Shown here: one piece after another, positions 24,076 to 33,747 of the stretch
Layout of the letters: the number at the start of each line of letters is the position of its first letter
Position numbering within the stretch: the first letter of the stretch is position 1
Origin: Polaribacter sargassicola
GTDB taxonomy: Bacteria > Bacteroidota > Bacteroidia > Flavobacteriales > Flavobacteriaceae
Direction of reading: 5' to 3'
DNA length: 64,000 nt
Assembly (NCBI RefSeq): GCF_021991835.1
Contig: NZ_JAHDAU010000005.1
Location: 248,001 to 312,000 of the forward strand
Notes under the pieces: model-generated
Told to the model about the DNA's origin: nothing
Database searches by the model: none
What the model saw: only the letters and a program-made list of their open reading frames with translations
Made by a program: the position numbers and the translations under genes

Positions 24076-26874
24076 TTATTTATCTTCTTCTATTAATTGA
24101 TAACCTTGGTTAATTCCTTTTTCTATGGCTGGTACACCACGTTCCATCCACATTGGTTTTTTAGCACCTTTTAAGTAATAATCAAAAAATTGAGCCATTC
24201 TGATGTTAAAATCTACTCTATTTTGCATTTTTAAAGGCCAATGAGGTTCTCCATTATAATTTAACAACCAAGAAGGTTTGCCTAATCTACGTAAGCTGAC
24301 AAAAAACTCAATTCCTTGATACCATGGTACATGTCCATCGGCATCATTGTGCATAATTAATAAAGGTGTGTTAATTTTATCGATATTAAAAATTGGTGAG
24401 TTTTCTATATATCTTTGCGGATATTCCCAAGGAGTACCACCTATTCTACTTTGTGTATGTTCGTATTGAAATTGTCTGCTTAAGCCTGTCCACCAACGTA
24501 TACCTCCGTAAGCACTAATCATATTTGGTACTGGAGCTCCAGATTCTGCAGCTTTAAAAATATTTGTTTTGGTAACCAAATAAGCAATTTGATAACCACC
24601 CCAACTATGCCCTTGTACACCAATATTATCTTTGTCTACAAAGCCTTTATCTATTAAAGCGGTAATACCAGGAATTACACAGTTTAAAGCACTTTCTCCT
24701 GGATAACCATCTCTATAAGAAATATCTGGATTAAAAATTAAATAACCACGACTGGCATAAAAAGGATAGTTTATTGTAGACCTACCATAAGAAGGAGATT
24801 TGTATCTGTATAATCCATCAGAACTTTTCTCGTAGAAATTTACAATCATTGGGTATTTTTTATTTGGATCAAAATCTTCTGGTTTTACTAACATTCCTTT
24901 TAAAGGTATACCATCTAAAGAGGTCCATTCTACCATTTCTACAGTTCCCCAATTGTATTCTTTTTGTTGCGGATTTGCATCTGTAATTTGTTTTGGAGAT
25001 TTTAAGTTGACATCTGTTAACCAATAGTTTGGGAATTCAGTGAAATTTTGGCGCGTATATAGCATGCTGTTTTTATTATCTTGCTGAGCCATTTTAAAAT
25101 CACCATAAGTATGACCACTTTCTACTATTTGAGTTACTTTATTTTTCTTTGGATTGTAAATAGCAATACCACTAAATTTTGTTTCGTCATTAAAGGTCTT
25201 TAAAAACCAATTTTTACTAGTAGAAATTGATTTTTCGTCGTCATTTAATTTTACATAACGGTAGCTAGTATTAGTAGCTCTACCATTGGTTAATTTTTTT
25301 GATGCTCCAGTATCTGGATTGAAAGACCAAATATCATAACGATCATAAATTAATAATTCTTTATCATTTTCTGTAAAACCTAATGCTCTGTAACTTCTAG
25401 GATCGTCTGGATAATCGTGTAATTCATTGTAAAACTGCTTTCCTTTGGTTAAAGATTTGTATTTTAAAGTTTTAAGATTGTAAGTAAACCATGTAGAATC
25501 TTTTCTAGAATATCCGTATAAATAGTTTCCTTTCGGGCTAAGAGAATTACCTCCGTAAATCTTTTTACCTAGCATTGTTTTTTCTCCTGTAGATAAGTTT
25601 ACTCTCATCATATCCATTGGGCGTTGGCCTGTCCATTGGCTTTGTAACATGTAAGGTGTGCTGTTACTAATTACTGCATAATTAGAGTTTCCTTCATCTG
25701 CATATTTTCCTTCATCAAATTCTTCAGTGGCAATTTGTACTACTTTATTTTCTGTAAAATCATATAAAGATAAGTATGCTTTTTTTTGATCTTTTTTAAC
25801 TTGCATTTCTTGTACTGTGTACAATCTTGGCTCATTATACGTCCAAACTTCTACATTTACAATTTCTTCGTCAATTAAAGTAGTGTCTTTAACTATTGGT
25901 GGTTTTCTTAAGCCAAAAAACAAACGTTCCTCATTTTTAGAAAACTCTAATTTTTGATCTGCTGAAACTAATAATTTAGAGGCATTTTTTTCTGATACTA
26001 CAATTTCTTTGGCTTTTTCATCACCCAAAGTATAAGCAAACAAACTAGGTTTTTTAATTAAAGCTTTGGTAGTATCTGCATCTACCACAAAACCTATTTT
26101 TTTACCAGAATTTGAAATACCGATTTGTGGATATGTTGTTTTGTTATGACTTTCAAATAATAAATTAGTAGTTCTTTTCTTTACATCGTATTTATAAACA
26201 CCACTTTTTATTTTATCTTTAAAACCTGTGGTTGAGTATGTTATTACTTTACCTTCTTTAGAAATGGCGTGTTTTGTAACAAATTGTAAGGTATCTTCTA
26301 AACCATTTTCTAAATGTCTTATTACTAAGTGATAACCATTTTTACTAGAAACCTTTTTTGTTTTTTTCTTTTTAGATTTAGGCTTTTCTTCTTTTTCTGA
26401 TTTCTTTTTTTGAGGAGTTATTTCTTCTAAATAATAAGCAACAATACCCGACCATTTTTCTGGTATTTTATATGATTTTACGTTCGGGATTTTTTTAATT
26501 TCTTTATTAGCAATATTAAAAATTACTAAAGTGTCTTTAGGGAAATCTTTCTTTTTTACCTTTTTTCGTTTCATTTCTGTAATACTATCTTTCCAAGCAT
26601 TTACAGAAAAAACAGCAAATTTAGAATCGTAAGTAAATTTACCTCCTTTGGTTCTGTTGTAAGACATGATTTCTTTTCCATCAGAATCTTTTAAAAATAA
26701 AGTTTCATCTTTTTCGTCTTTATTTAAACCATATAAAAGATAATCTCCTGAATTGGAAATACTCACATTTTTAATTTGATTCCATAAAGCTTTGTCTTCA
26801 TGTTCCATAACTTTTTTTTGAGCCTGTATGGAAAAGGCAAATGCTAACAATACAACTGTTGATAGAATTTTCAT
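24076..26874 (-). CDS. Secreted S9-family prolyl-oligopeptidase-like peptidase
   Basis: 932 aa with a signal peptide (MKILSTVVLLAFAFSIQAQ). An N-terminal beta-propeller-like part with a Lys/Glu-rich insert (about 155-180) precedes a C-terminal alpha/beta hydrolase. The nucleophile Ser757 lies in GHSWGGYQ, the acid in HNDADGHVPW and the His in NGEPHWP, so the triad is complete. Such enzymes cleave short peptides, often after Pro or small residues, in the periplasm. It is larger than dipeptidyl peptidase IV (about 740 aa). It is followed at 8 bp by the Asp-box gene and preceded at 25 bp by the nucleotidase pair. Confidence 0.9.
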   Translation of the reverse strand: MKILSTVVLLAFAFSIQAQKKVMEHEDKALWNQIKNVSISNSGDYLLYGLNKDEKDETLFLKDSDGKEIMSYNRTKGGKFTYDSKFAVFSVNAWKDSITEMKRKKVKKKDFPKDTLVIFNIANKEIKKIPNVKSYKIPEKWSGIVAYYLEEITPQKKKSEKEEKPKSKKKKTKKVSSKNGYHLVIRHLENGLEDTLQFVTKHAISKEGKVITYSTTGFKDKIKSGVYKYDVKKRTTNLLFESHNKTTYPQIGISNSGKKIGFVVDADTTKALIKKPSLFAYTLGDEKAKEIVVSEKNASKLLVSADQKLEFSKNEERLFFGLRKPPIVKDTTLIDEEIVNVEVWTYNEPRLYTVQEMQVKKDQKKAYLSLYDFTENKVVQIATEEFDEGKYADEGNSNYAVISNSTPYMLQSQWTGQRPMDMMRVNLSTGEKTMLGKKIYGGNSLSPKGNYLYGYSRKDSTWFTYNLKTLKYKSLTKGKQFYNELHDYPDDPRSYRALGFTENDKELLIYDRYDIWSFNPDTGASKKLTNGRATNTSYRYVKLNDDEKSISTSKNWFLKTFNDETKFSGIAIYNPKKNKVTQIVESGHTYGDFKMAQQDNKNSMLYTRQNFTEFPNYWLTDVNLKSPKQITDANPQQKEYNWGTVEMVEWTSLDGIPLKGMLVKPEDFDPNKKYPMIVNFYEKSSDGLYRYKSPSYGRSTINYPFYASRGYLIFNPDISYRDGYPGESALNCVIPGITALIDKGFVDKDNIGVQGHSWGGYQIAYLVTKTNIFKAAESGAPVPNMISAYGGIRWWTGLSRQFQYEHTQSRIGGTPWEYPQRYIENSPIFNIDKINTPLLIMHNDADGHVPWYQGIEFFVSLRRLGKPSWLLNYNGEPHWPLKMQNRVDFNIRMAQFFDYYLKGAKKPMWMERGVPAIEKGINQGYQLIEEDK

Positions 26875-26899
26875 AAACGATATAATTTTGGTTTAGTTT

Positions 26900-27814
26900 T
26901 TACACTAAAATGGTTGTTCCTTTTGCTGTTTTATGATTGTTTTCATCAAAATAAAAATCGATGCGACCTAGATTTACACCATAAGCCCCCACTTGATTTA
27001 CTAATAAATTTTTACCTTCATTATTTTTTACAATAGTTGGTTTTGGTAAAAAAGTATGTGTATGTCCGCCAATAATTAAATCGATATCTTTTGTAACTTT
27101 TGCTAAATTTAAATCAGATATTTTATTAGGATTGTTTTTATAATAATACCCTAAGTGTGATAAACAAATAATTAAATCGCACTCTTCTTCATTTTTTAAT
27201 TTTTGAGTAATTTCTTGTGTAATTTCTATTGGATCTAGATATCCGGTTTCTTTGTACATTTTTTTACCAACCAAACCTTCTAACTCTATACCTAAACCAA
27301 AAACTCCTATTTTAATTCCGTCTTTAACTATAACCTTATAAGGTTTTATGTGTGTATCTAAAACGGTGTTTTTAAAATCGTAATTTGCAGAAACAAAATC
27401 GAACTTAGCGTTTGGTAATTGTTTGTATAAACCATCTATAGAATTATCAAAATCATGATTACCAATTGTAGCAACATCATATTGCAAAGTGCTCATCAAT
27501 TTAAACTCTAATTCTCCACCAAAATAATTAAAATAAGGAGTTCCCTGAAAAATATCACCAGCATCTAAAAGCAGTGTATTTTTATTTTCTTGTCTAATTT
27601 TACTTATTAATGTAGCACGCCTGGCAACACCACCTCTATTAGGAAATCGGTTATCATTTGCTTTAAAAGGCTCTATATGACTGTGTGTGTCATTTGTGTG
27701 TAAAATAGTTATGTGCCTTTGTTTTTTTGTTGTAAAAGAAGGTATTGTTAAACCACCTACTAAAGCTAAAGTAGAAACTGCACTTGTACTTTTTATAAAA
27801 TCTCTTCTTTTCAT
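26900..27814 (-). CDS. 5'-nucleotidase metallophosphoesterase domain, stand-alone
   Basis: 304 aa with a twin-arginine-type export signal (MKRRDFIKSTSAVSTLALVGG). The metallophosphoesterase motifs are complete: HTNDTHSH (metal Asp and His), GDIFQG, GNHDFD, LSHLG and GGHTHT. This is the N-terminal half of UshA-like 5'-nucleotidases; the C-terminal substrate domain is encoded by the gene just upstream, overlapping by one base. The pair therefore probably assembles in the periplasm to split nucleotides or UDP-sugars into nucleoside and phosphate. Confidence 0.9.
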   Translation of the reverse strand: MKRRDFIKSTSAVSTLALVGGLTIPSFTTKKQRHITILHTNDTHSHIEPFKANDNRFPNRGGVARRATLISKIRQENKNTLLLDAGDIFQGTPYFNYFGGELEFKLMSTLQYDVATIGNHDFDNSIDGLYKQLPNAKFDFVSANYDFKNTVLDTHIKPYKVIVKDGIKIGVFGLGIELEGLVGKKMYKETGYLDPIEITQEITQKLKNEEECDLIICLSHLGYYYKNNPNKISDLNLAKVTKDIDLIIGGHTHTFLPKPTIVKNNEGKNLLVNQVGAYGVNLGRIDFYFDENNHKTAKGTTILV

Positions 27815-28563
27815 TATTTAATTGTTACGCGGTTATCTATATCCGTTTGCAAAGAATCTACTTTTTTAAAATAATCAATAATAGCATCTCTCATTTTATA
27901 ATCTAAAATAGTTAGTTTTAAAGGTTCTTTAAAGAAATTCATTTTATCTCCACCTCCTTGTAAATAATCTGTAGTTAAAACAGTGTAGGTTTTATCTTTG
28001 CTAAAATTTTTACCATTAATTTTAAGTGTGTAAGTTTTGTCTTTTTTAATAGTAAGTGCTATATTTTTAGACAGCGGATGTGCAGCTTTGTTTTTAATTA
28101 AATAAGAAACCAACTCCTCTATTTTATCTCCACTTAAAGTAACAACTACAAATTCATTATCAAAAGGCATTAGTTTAAATGCGTGTTCTTTAGATATGTT
28201 ACCTGCCGGAATAGTTGCACGAATTCCGCCGTTGTTAAACATAGAAAAATCGATAGTTGTTTTTGTTTTTTCCTTAAAAATAGGATTCGCCATTTCTATA
28301 CTTAAATCTGCTAATAAATTACCTAAAGTACTTTGCATAGAAATATTTTGTTTGGTTAACTTTACAGGCGTAAAAGTTAATTTTTCTTGCATATCACTTG
28401 TAAGTTGCTCTTTATAAGGTGCTATTAATTGATTAATTTTTGTTGATGGTACAATAATACTGTCTATTGCAATGTTTTTTGCCGTTATTTTAGTAAGTTG
28501 TTGTTCCGTTTTTTTACAAGAAACTAATAGTAAGAAACAACAAATAATGTGAGATATTTTCAT
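27814..28563 (-). CDS. 5'-nucleotidase C-terminal domain, lipoprotein
   Basis: 249 aa from the ATG at 28563; the frame opens earlier but MKISHIICCFLLLVSC is a clear lipoprotein signal. Residues about 60-249 are the 5'-nucleotidase C domain: QSTLGNLLADL, MFNNGGIRATIPAG, PFDNEFVVVTLSG and LQGGGDKMNF, which form the nucleoside-binding half of UshA-like enzymes. It has no catalytic metal site by itself. The stop overlaps the start of the metallophosphoesterase gene (TAATG). Confidence 0.9.
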   Translation of the reverse strand: MKISHIICCFLLLVSCKKTEQQLTKITAKNIAIDSIIVPSTKINQLIAPYKEQLTSDMQEKLTFTPVKLTKQNISMQSTLGNLLADLSIEMANPIFKEKTKTTIDFSMFNNGGIRATIPAGNISKEHAFKLMPFDNEFVVVTLSGDKIEELVSYLIKNKAAHPLSKNIALTIKKDKTYTLKINGKNFSKDKTYTVLTTDYLQGGGDKMNFFKEPLKLTILDYKMRDAIIDYFKKVDSLQTDIDNRVTIK

Positions 28564-28730
28564 GGTGTTTTTTATGAGTTCGAAAGCTAATAAATTATAA
28601 AGAAACATCCTTATTTTATTCTAATAAAATAGTTTTACAGTTTGTTAAAATGCAATTAATTGAAAGTGTTTTAAAAAAAATCTTTTTTTAATGTAAAAAA
28701 CTATCATTTATTTTAACTATTTATCAAAAA

Positions 28731-28767
28731 AAAAGCAGTGCCATAATAAGTTTTATAACACTGCTTT
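28731..28767 (-). terminator. Hairpin terminator, copy 1 of a repeated element
   Basis: AAAGCAGTG / CACTGCTTT with an 18-nt loop that can pair further, followed on the minus strand by a T-run. Its 35-bp core (28731-28765) recurs at 29781-29815 with one difference. Confidence 0.7.
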
Positions 28768-28772
28768 GTAAA

Positions 28773-29735
28773 TTATTCCATTATAATATCGAACTCTATA
28801 TACTTAAATGTACTTCTATTATAAGAAAGGTTTGTGTATACTACACCATAATAATAGGTGCCTGTTTCCCAAGCTCTGCCGTCTATTATAGCGTTTGCAG
28901 TTGGTGTTAAATTGTCTTCTGTTGCTCCTATTTGTAAAGGTACTCCATAGTTCCAGTGCCCAGTATCTTTGTTATTTTTTAAAATAAAAATTTCCTCTTC
29001 ATCAAAATGCTCAACAACTTCTGTTACAATAACTTTAGAAAAATCAATTTCTTCTATATTTTCTGGTAAATGATTGTAACTCTTTTTTATCAATAGACCA
29101 TACATAATTCCATTGCCTTTAACATCACCTATTTGAAAAGAAGACCATATAGATTCATCTTTATTAAAAAAAGCTTCTTCTTCATTTCTAAATTCTCCGT
29201 TATTATAAAAGTTATTCCAACCTCCACTAGGATTGTCTTCATTTATTTTATCTACACTAAATACGCTTACCCATGGCGTTACTTCAGGAAAATCGTTAGC
29301 ATCAATTAAATCTATATTTCTAACTTCTTCTAAACTTGTTCCATTTTGATCATTTACTGTAATTACAATATCATACATTCCTTTTGGTGCATCTGCTGGA
29401 ATATCAAAATGTCTATGAAGTGTAGCATTTTTTAGATCTGTAATTCTTTCAGTAAAAATAATCTCATAAGTCCATTCTTCTGAATATTCTATATCGCTTT
29501 TTTGTACTATGTTAATGGTAACATTTTCTAATAAGTCTCCTGCTAGTACTTCTGCATTAAAGTGAAAATCTTCACCAATAACTCCTATTTCATTATTATG
29601 TAAACCTATTTCAATTTCAGATATTGTTGGTAAAACCAAATCAATTTCTTCTTTATTGTTAGTACAAGAACTAAATATAAATGTTAAAACTAATAGGTTT
29701 AATGTAATAGTTTTAATTGTTTGTATGGCTTTCAA
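28773..29735 (-). CDS. DUF4625-type lipoprotein with extra C-terminal domain
   Basis: 320 aa. Lipoprotein signal ending LTFIFSSC. Residues about 35-150 form an Ig-like DUF4625 domain with the shared motif LHRHFDIPADAPKGMYD; about 155-320 is a separate beta-rich domain (SGGWNNFYNNGEFRN, GNGIMYGLLIKK, GRAWETGTYYYGVVYT) that I do not recognise. It is the last gene of the TonB-receptor run and is related to the next two lipoproteins. A zinc-binding or receptor-partner role is inferred from the Zur-box context and the His content of its relatives. Confidence 0.75.
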   Translation of the reverse strand: MKAIQTIKTITLNLLVLTFIFSSCTNNKEEIDLVLPTISEIEIGLHNNEIGVIGEDFHFNAEVLAGDLLENVTINIVQKSDIEYSEEWTYEIIFTERITDLKNATLHRHFDIPADAPKGMYDIVITVNDQNGTSLEEVRNIDLIDANDFPEVTPWVSVFSVDKINEDNPSGGWNNFYNNGEFRNEEEAFFNKDESIWSSFQIGDVKGNGIMYGLLIKKSYNHLPENIEEIDFSKVIVTEVVEHFDEEEIFILKNNKDTGHWNYGVPLQIGATEDNLTPTANAIIDGRAWETGTYYYGVVYTNLSYNRSTFKYIEFDIIME

Positions 29736-29780
29736 TGTTTTAGTTTTTTTTGGTTTTTGGTATAATTTGGGTTCTGTTTT

Positions 29781-29815
29781 AAAAGCAGTGCCATAATAAG
29801 TTTTATGACACTGCT
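29781..29815 (-). repeat. Hairpin element, copy 2
   Basis: 34 of 35 bases are identical to 28731-28765. It lies 65 bp downstream of the 159-aa lipoprotein gene, as copy 1 lies downstream of the 320-aa gene. On the minus strand it is followed by a T-rich AACAG stretch rather than a long T-run, so it may attenuate or protect the transcript. Confidence 0.7.
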
Positions 29816-29879
29816 AGCTACATCTAAAAATAATCCATATTCAAACTTAGGTTGATGTAGTAAACTGTTTTGGTGTTTT

Positions 29880-30359
29880 TTAATCTATAATTTTTATGTC
29901 AACAGAAGTTCTAGACTGCCAACCTGTTGCGTCTGTTACAGAAAATGCACAATGATAATCGCCTGTATCTACATCATCAGGTATTGTAATAGAAACGTTA
30001 ATTTCATAATTTGTTCCTCCTTCTTCTATAGTGTAATTTTCTATAAAAATTAACGGATTTACAGCCGTTTTTGTGTCTTCTAAACTACATTCTGCAACTT
30101 GATCATCGTGTGTGTGATGATCAAAATTATGATGAATGTCAATACTATAAGCGGCTAATTCTTGATTATCTGTAACCATTGCTCTAAAATTATACGTTTC
30201 TCCTTTTATTAAAGATGTACAACCTTGAGGAAAACCGTCTGTATAATCAATACTTATGGTTGGTTTTTCTTCATCTATTTCAATACTATCACTACCAGAA
30301 CATGCAGCAAATAGTATTATAATTGATAAAAAATAAAAATATTTTAATGTAAATTTCAT
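29880..30359 (-). CDS. DUF4625 His-rich lipoprotein
   Basis: 159 aa from the ATG at 30359. Lipoprotein signal ending LFAAC, then one Ig-like DUF4625 domain. A His cluster (DIHHNFDHHTHDD) in mid-domain could bind metal. Two Cys residues (in QGCTSL and AECSLED) may pair. Its closest relatives in the window are the flanking lipoproteins. Confidence 0.8.
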   Translation of the reverse strand: MKFTLKYFYFLSIIILFAACSGSDSIEIDEEKPTISIDYTDGFPQGCTSLIKGETYNFRAMVTDNQELAAYSIDIHHNFDHHTHDDQVAECSLEDTKTAVNPLIFIENYTIEEGGTNYEINVSITIPDDVDTGDYHCAFSVTDATGWQSRTSVDIKIID

Positions 30360-30373
30360 TCTATAATTTTTAA

Positions 30374-30405
30374 ACTGCATTGTATATAATTATACACAAT
30401 GCAGT
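30374..30405 (-). terminator. Intergenic hairpin between lipoprotein genes
   Basis: ACTGCATTGT / ACAATGCAGT, a 10-bp perfect stem with further TATA/TATA pairing inside, between two genes read in the same direction. It may stabilise or partly terminate the upstream transcript. Confidence 0.5.
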
Positions 30406-30420
30406 ATTATTTTCTTTTAA

Positions 30421-31233
30421 TTAAGAAGCAGTAACATCAATATGAGTCTCGTACTCTTTGGTATTACCATCTTCATCTTCTACTGTAAAAGTAATATGGT
30501 ATTCTCCTGCAGGAGCTGTAGCCGGAACATCTATATGCTCATGAAATTCTACTTCTGTTTCTTCATGGTAACCATCTAAAAATTCTACTTCATAATCCCA
30601 TTCAACTTCTCCGTCTGCAGGTGTTATATCGTGCGCGTGTACATCAACAGAAATACTATGTATACCATTTACAGCGTCAATCATAAATTCTGCATGAAAG
30701 TCTTCTCCTCTAACCACTTCACTATCAATAGAAATATCACTTAAAGTAATTACATCTAAAATATCTATATGCCCTTCTACTTCAGTTACATTTCCTAACT
30801 CATCTGTAACTATTAATTCTACATGGTATTCTCCTGCTGGTACAGTAGCCGGAATATCAATATGTTCGTGAAAACTTGCGTTAATCACTAAATAATTTGC
30901 ATCTGTATATACTTGCTCAAAATCCCACTCTTCTTCACCTTCTCCTACAGCTAAATCGTGTGCATGAATAGAGATTTCTATACTACTTACAATTGCTTCT
31001 GCATAAATTTCTGCCTCTAAATGTAAGTCAGAACCTCTATATGCATATGCTTCTTCTTCCTCATCATGTTCTTCTTCTTCGTCATGATGACCTTCTCCAT
31101 ACTCAAAACTAGAGATTACTGGTGCTGCTAAATCTACAGGATCATCATCATTACTACAAGATTGAAATGACAGGGCGAAAAAAGCAATTACTGCTAAAAT
31201 TTTAAATTTTGATTTGTTAATTTTTGTTTTCAT
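30421..31233 (-). CDS. Tandem DUF4625 lipoprotein, acidic and His-rich
   Basis: 270 aa. Lipoprotein signal ending LSFQSC. Two Ig-like DUF4625 domains follow (about 35-155 and 160-270), each with S-x-x-x-x-HAHD, a Glu-rich strand EEW/VEWD and FHEHIDIPA or FHEHIDVPA then P-A-G-E-Y-H, so the gene arose by internal duplication. Between Cys26 and domain 1 lies a His/Asp/Glu cluster (GHHDEEEEHDEEEE) suited to zinc or another divalent metal. It is the first lipoprotein gene after the TonB receptor, 53 bp away. Confidence 0.83.
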   Translation of the reverse strand: MKTKINKSKFKILAVIAFFALSFQSCSNDDDPVDLAAPVISSFEYGEGHHDEEEEHDEEEEAYAYRGSDLHLEAEIYAEAIVSSIEISIHAHDLAVGEGEEEWDFEQVYTDANYLVINASFHEHIDIPATVPAGEYHVELIVTDELGNVTEVEGHIDILDVITLSDISIDSEVVRGEDFHAEFMIDAVNGIHSISVDVHAHDITPADGEVEWDYEVEFLDGYHEETEVEFHEHIDVPATAPAGEYHITFTVEDEDGNTKEYETHIDVTAS

Positions 31234-31286
31234 TTGTGTTAATTTAAATTGATTTGATTATTATTTATACTAGTATTAAATTATTT

Positions 31287-33659
31287 TTAAAATGGTATGG
31301 TTACAGATAATGATAAATTTCTACCTGCTTCTGGTACATCTATCAATCTGTAAAAACTTGTATGATTAAAGTATTTTGTATCAAACACATTGTTCAATTT
31401 TAAACGCATTTCAATCGGATCATTATTTTTAAATACATCTAATTCTGATAAAAAAGACATATTTAATACTTGATAACCAACTGTTTTTTCTTCTGGTGGT
31501 ACAATTTCTTCTTGTGCGGCAGTAATTCTAAAATCTGCCATTAATTGCGGATTTTTAAATAAAAAAGCATCTTTTAATCGATAGTTTACAGATAACAAAC
31601 CAGATAATGGTGGCGAAAACGGTAAGGTAAATCCTTCTTTTGCACCACTTGTTTGTCTAGAATATACATACTCTACAGAGGTATCTAATTGTAAGTTTTT
31701 GTTAATAGATGTATTTGCTCTAAATTCACCTCCTATTCTAAAAACCTTGGCTTGTGTGTACTCGTAAATCTGTAAAGTTTCGTAATAACTAGAAGTAGGA
31801 TTTAAATAAATATAGTTTTCAAATATATTTACAAATGGACTTACACCAATGCTAAAAGATTTTGAAGTATGATCTACATCAACATCTAATTGATATGATA
31901 TTTCTGGATCTAAATCTATATTTCCTCGCTCATAACGATACATGTGATAATTTACACCGTCTGATGCCAATTCATTGGACAACGGCATTCTAAAACTTCT
32001 ACCAATATTTACTTTATAAGTAGTTTTATTGTTGATATAACTAAGCCCTAAAGAAGCACTAACATTACCAAAATTAAGTGTTTTGTCTTGCGATCTTTGT
32101 AAATATACATAAGAGGTAGAACCATCATCATTATTTATGGTTGATTGAAACCAATCGTAATAGGCTTTTGTATCTACAAACCCGTAATCATAACGTAATC
32201 CTGCTAAAATGTGTAAATTAGAGTTAACTTCAAATTGATCATAACCAAATATTCCTGCTGTAAAACGATCGTATTCTGGAATCAAAAATCCCCATCCATC
32301 AATATTATTATCTTGATATTCTATATTTAAACCAACAACCATATCGTGTTTGCTATTTGGTTTAAAAGCATCTCTTGCATTAAAAGAATAGGTATTCTTT
32401 TTAAAAACTCTTTCTTTACTATCCGAAGGTTTAGGCATATAACCATGTGGTACCGGTTCTGAGTGTTCTTCTCTATGGTTGTTTTGAAAACCAAAATCGA
32501 AATACAATTTGTGATTATCTGTTTTTATAGAAGTATTGTTGGTAATTTTAAAGTGATTTACTTTATGAAAAGGCAAATCTATATCTCTATTAGAACTATC
32601 ATAATCTATGCTAGAAGTTCTTACTTCTAATCCGTGAGCATTGGCAAAAAAACCATTTTTGGCATTTACATTACTAAAAGAAGTTTCCGATGTTATGCTG
32701 TTTTTATCATAACCAATACTTATACTAGCATCAGCCTCTTTACCCGCAGTATTTCTTAAATTGTTGTTATGTAAATCGAAAATGTAATTTTCGTAATTTA
32801 TTTGATCTGTTGGTACTTTATAATCGCCATAATCTCTGTAAGTTAGTCTACCACGATAAAACCAATTTTCTTTTCTTGATGTAATTCCGGCAGAAACTCC
32901 TATTAAATCATTATTTGTTTCTCCTAAAATATTTACTTCAACATTAAAAGAATTTTTCGATGGAATTTTATTAGGCTGAATATCTACAACACCAGCAATT
33001 GCATCCGAACCATATAACAAAGAAGCGGGTCCTTTTATAATTTGTATGTTTTCTATTCCTTGCTGATCTATTTCTAAACCATGATCATTTCCCCATTGTT
33101 GTGCTTCGTGTTTTATTCCGTTTTGTACCACAGCAACTCTATTAAAACCTAAACCTCTAATTACAGGTTTAGATTGCCCAGAACCAATATTAATAGTGCT
33201 TACACCAGGTATTTTACTTAGGGTTTGCATCAAACTATTTTCTCTATTGTTTTCTAAAAATTCTTTAGAAACAGACTGAGAAACCATTGGTATTTCTTTT
33301 ACAATTCTTTCTTTAGATTTTCCTAAAACTTTAATTTCTTCTAATGATGTTGTACCTTCTATTAAATGAATAGATAAATTTTCAGTTTCAGAATTTACAT
33401 TAACTGTAATTTTTTTTGTAATAAAACCAACATAAGACACAGTAAAAGTATAAGTACCTTTTGCTATATTTTTTAAAATAAATTCTCCTGTTTTAGAAGA
33501 AATTGCATATCGGTTTTTACCAATAATATTAGCTCCTTCTATAGGTTGTAAAGTATTAGCATTTAGTACAGAACCTTTAATTTGATAAAGATCTTGACCT
33601 AATGATACAGTGTAAAAACTAAAAAATAGTAAGACACTTAATAGTGTTTTTTTTAACAT
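31287..33659 (-). CDS. TonB-dependent outer-membrane receptor, probable zinc uptake
   Basis: 790 aa from the ATG at 33659, which begins a signal peptide (MLKKTLLSVLLFFSFYTVSLG). A carboxypeptidase-like regulatory domain (about 25-105) precedes the plug (SQSVSKEFLENNRENSLMQT, then KPVIRGLGFNRVAVVQNGIK) and a 22-strand-type barrel ending in an aromatic-rich strand with terminal Phe (LSLSVTIPF). His-rich loops occur (HREEHSEPVPHGY). The gene belongs to a run headed by a Zur-like box, so zinc, free or chelated, is the likely ligand; this is inferred. Confidence 0.88.
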   Translation of the reverse strand: MLKKTLLSVLLFFSFYTVSLGQDLYQIKGSVLNANTLQPIEGANIIGKNRYAISSKTGEFILKNIAKGTYTFTVSYVGFITKKITVNVNSETENLSIHLIEGTTSLEEIKVLGKSKERIVKEIPMVSQSVSKEFLENNRENSLMQTLSKIPGVSTINIGSGQSKPVIRGLGFNRVAVVQNGIKHEAQQWGNDHGLEIDQQGIENIQIIKGPASLLYGSDAIAGVVDIQPNKIPSKNSFNVEVNILGETNNDLIGVSAGITSRKENWFYRGRLTYRDYGDYKVPTDQINYENYIFDLHNNNLRNTAGKEADASISIGYDKNSITSETSFSNVNAKNGFFANAHGLEVRTSSIDYDSSNRDIDLPFHKVNHFKITNNTSIKTDNHKLYFDFGFQNNHREEHSEPVPHGYMPKPSDSKERVFKKNTYSFNARDAFKPNSKHDMVVGLNIEYQDNNIDGWGFLIPEYDRFTAGIFGYDQFEVNSNLHILAGLRYDYGFVDTKAYYDWFQSTINNDDGSTSYVYLQRSQDKTLNFGNVSASLGLSYINNKTTYKVNIGRSFRMPLSNELASDGVNYHMYRYERGNIDLDPEISYQLDVDVDHTSKSFSIGVSPFVNIFENYIYLNPTSSYYETLQIYEYTQAKVFRIGGEFRANTSINKNLQLDTSVEYVYSRQTSGAKEGFTLPFSPPLSGLLSVNYRLKDAFLFKNPQLMADFRITAAQEEIVPPEEKTVGYQVLNMSFLSELDVFKNNDPIEMRLKLNNVFDTKYFNHTSFYRLIDVPEAGRNLSLSVTIPF

Positions 33660-33725
33660 AATTTTGAAATACAATAAGATTTTAATAATTGTTCTTGATA
33701 AAGAACTAGGATAAAATCCATACAT

Positions 33726-33747
33726 CTATTGATTTAGTTATCAATAG
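33726..33747 (-). promoter_or_regulatory. Leader hairpin before the TonB receptor gene
   Basis: CTATTGAT, 6 nt, ATCAATAG in the gap between the small Cys protein gene and the receptor gene. It may tune expression; no riboswitch family is recognised. Confidence 0.3.

Noticed and set aside
28773-29815. Insertion element bounded by the two 35-bp hairpins
   Set aside because: The copies are in direct orientation, each downstream of a paralogous lipoprotein gene, and no transposase lies between; duplication with its terminator explains them.
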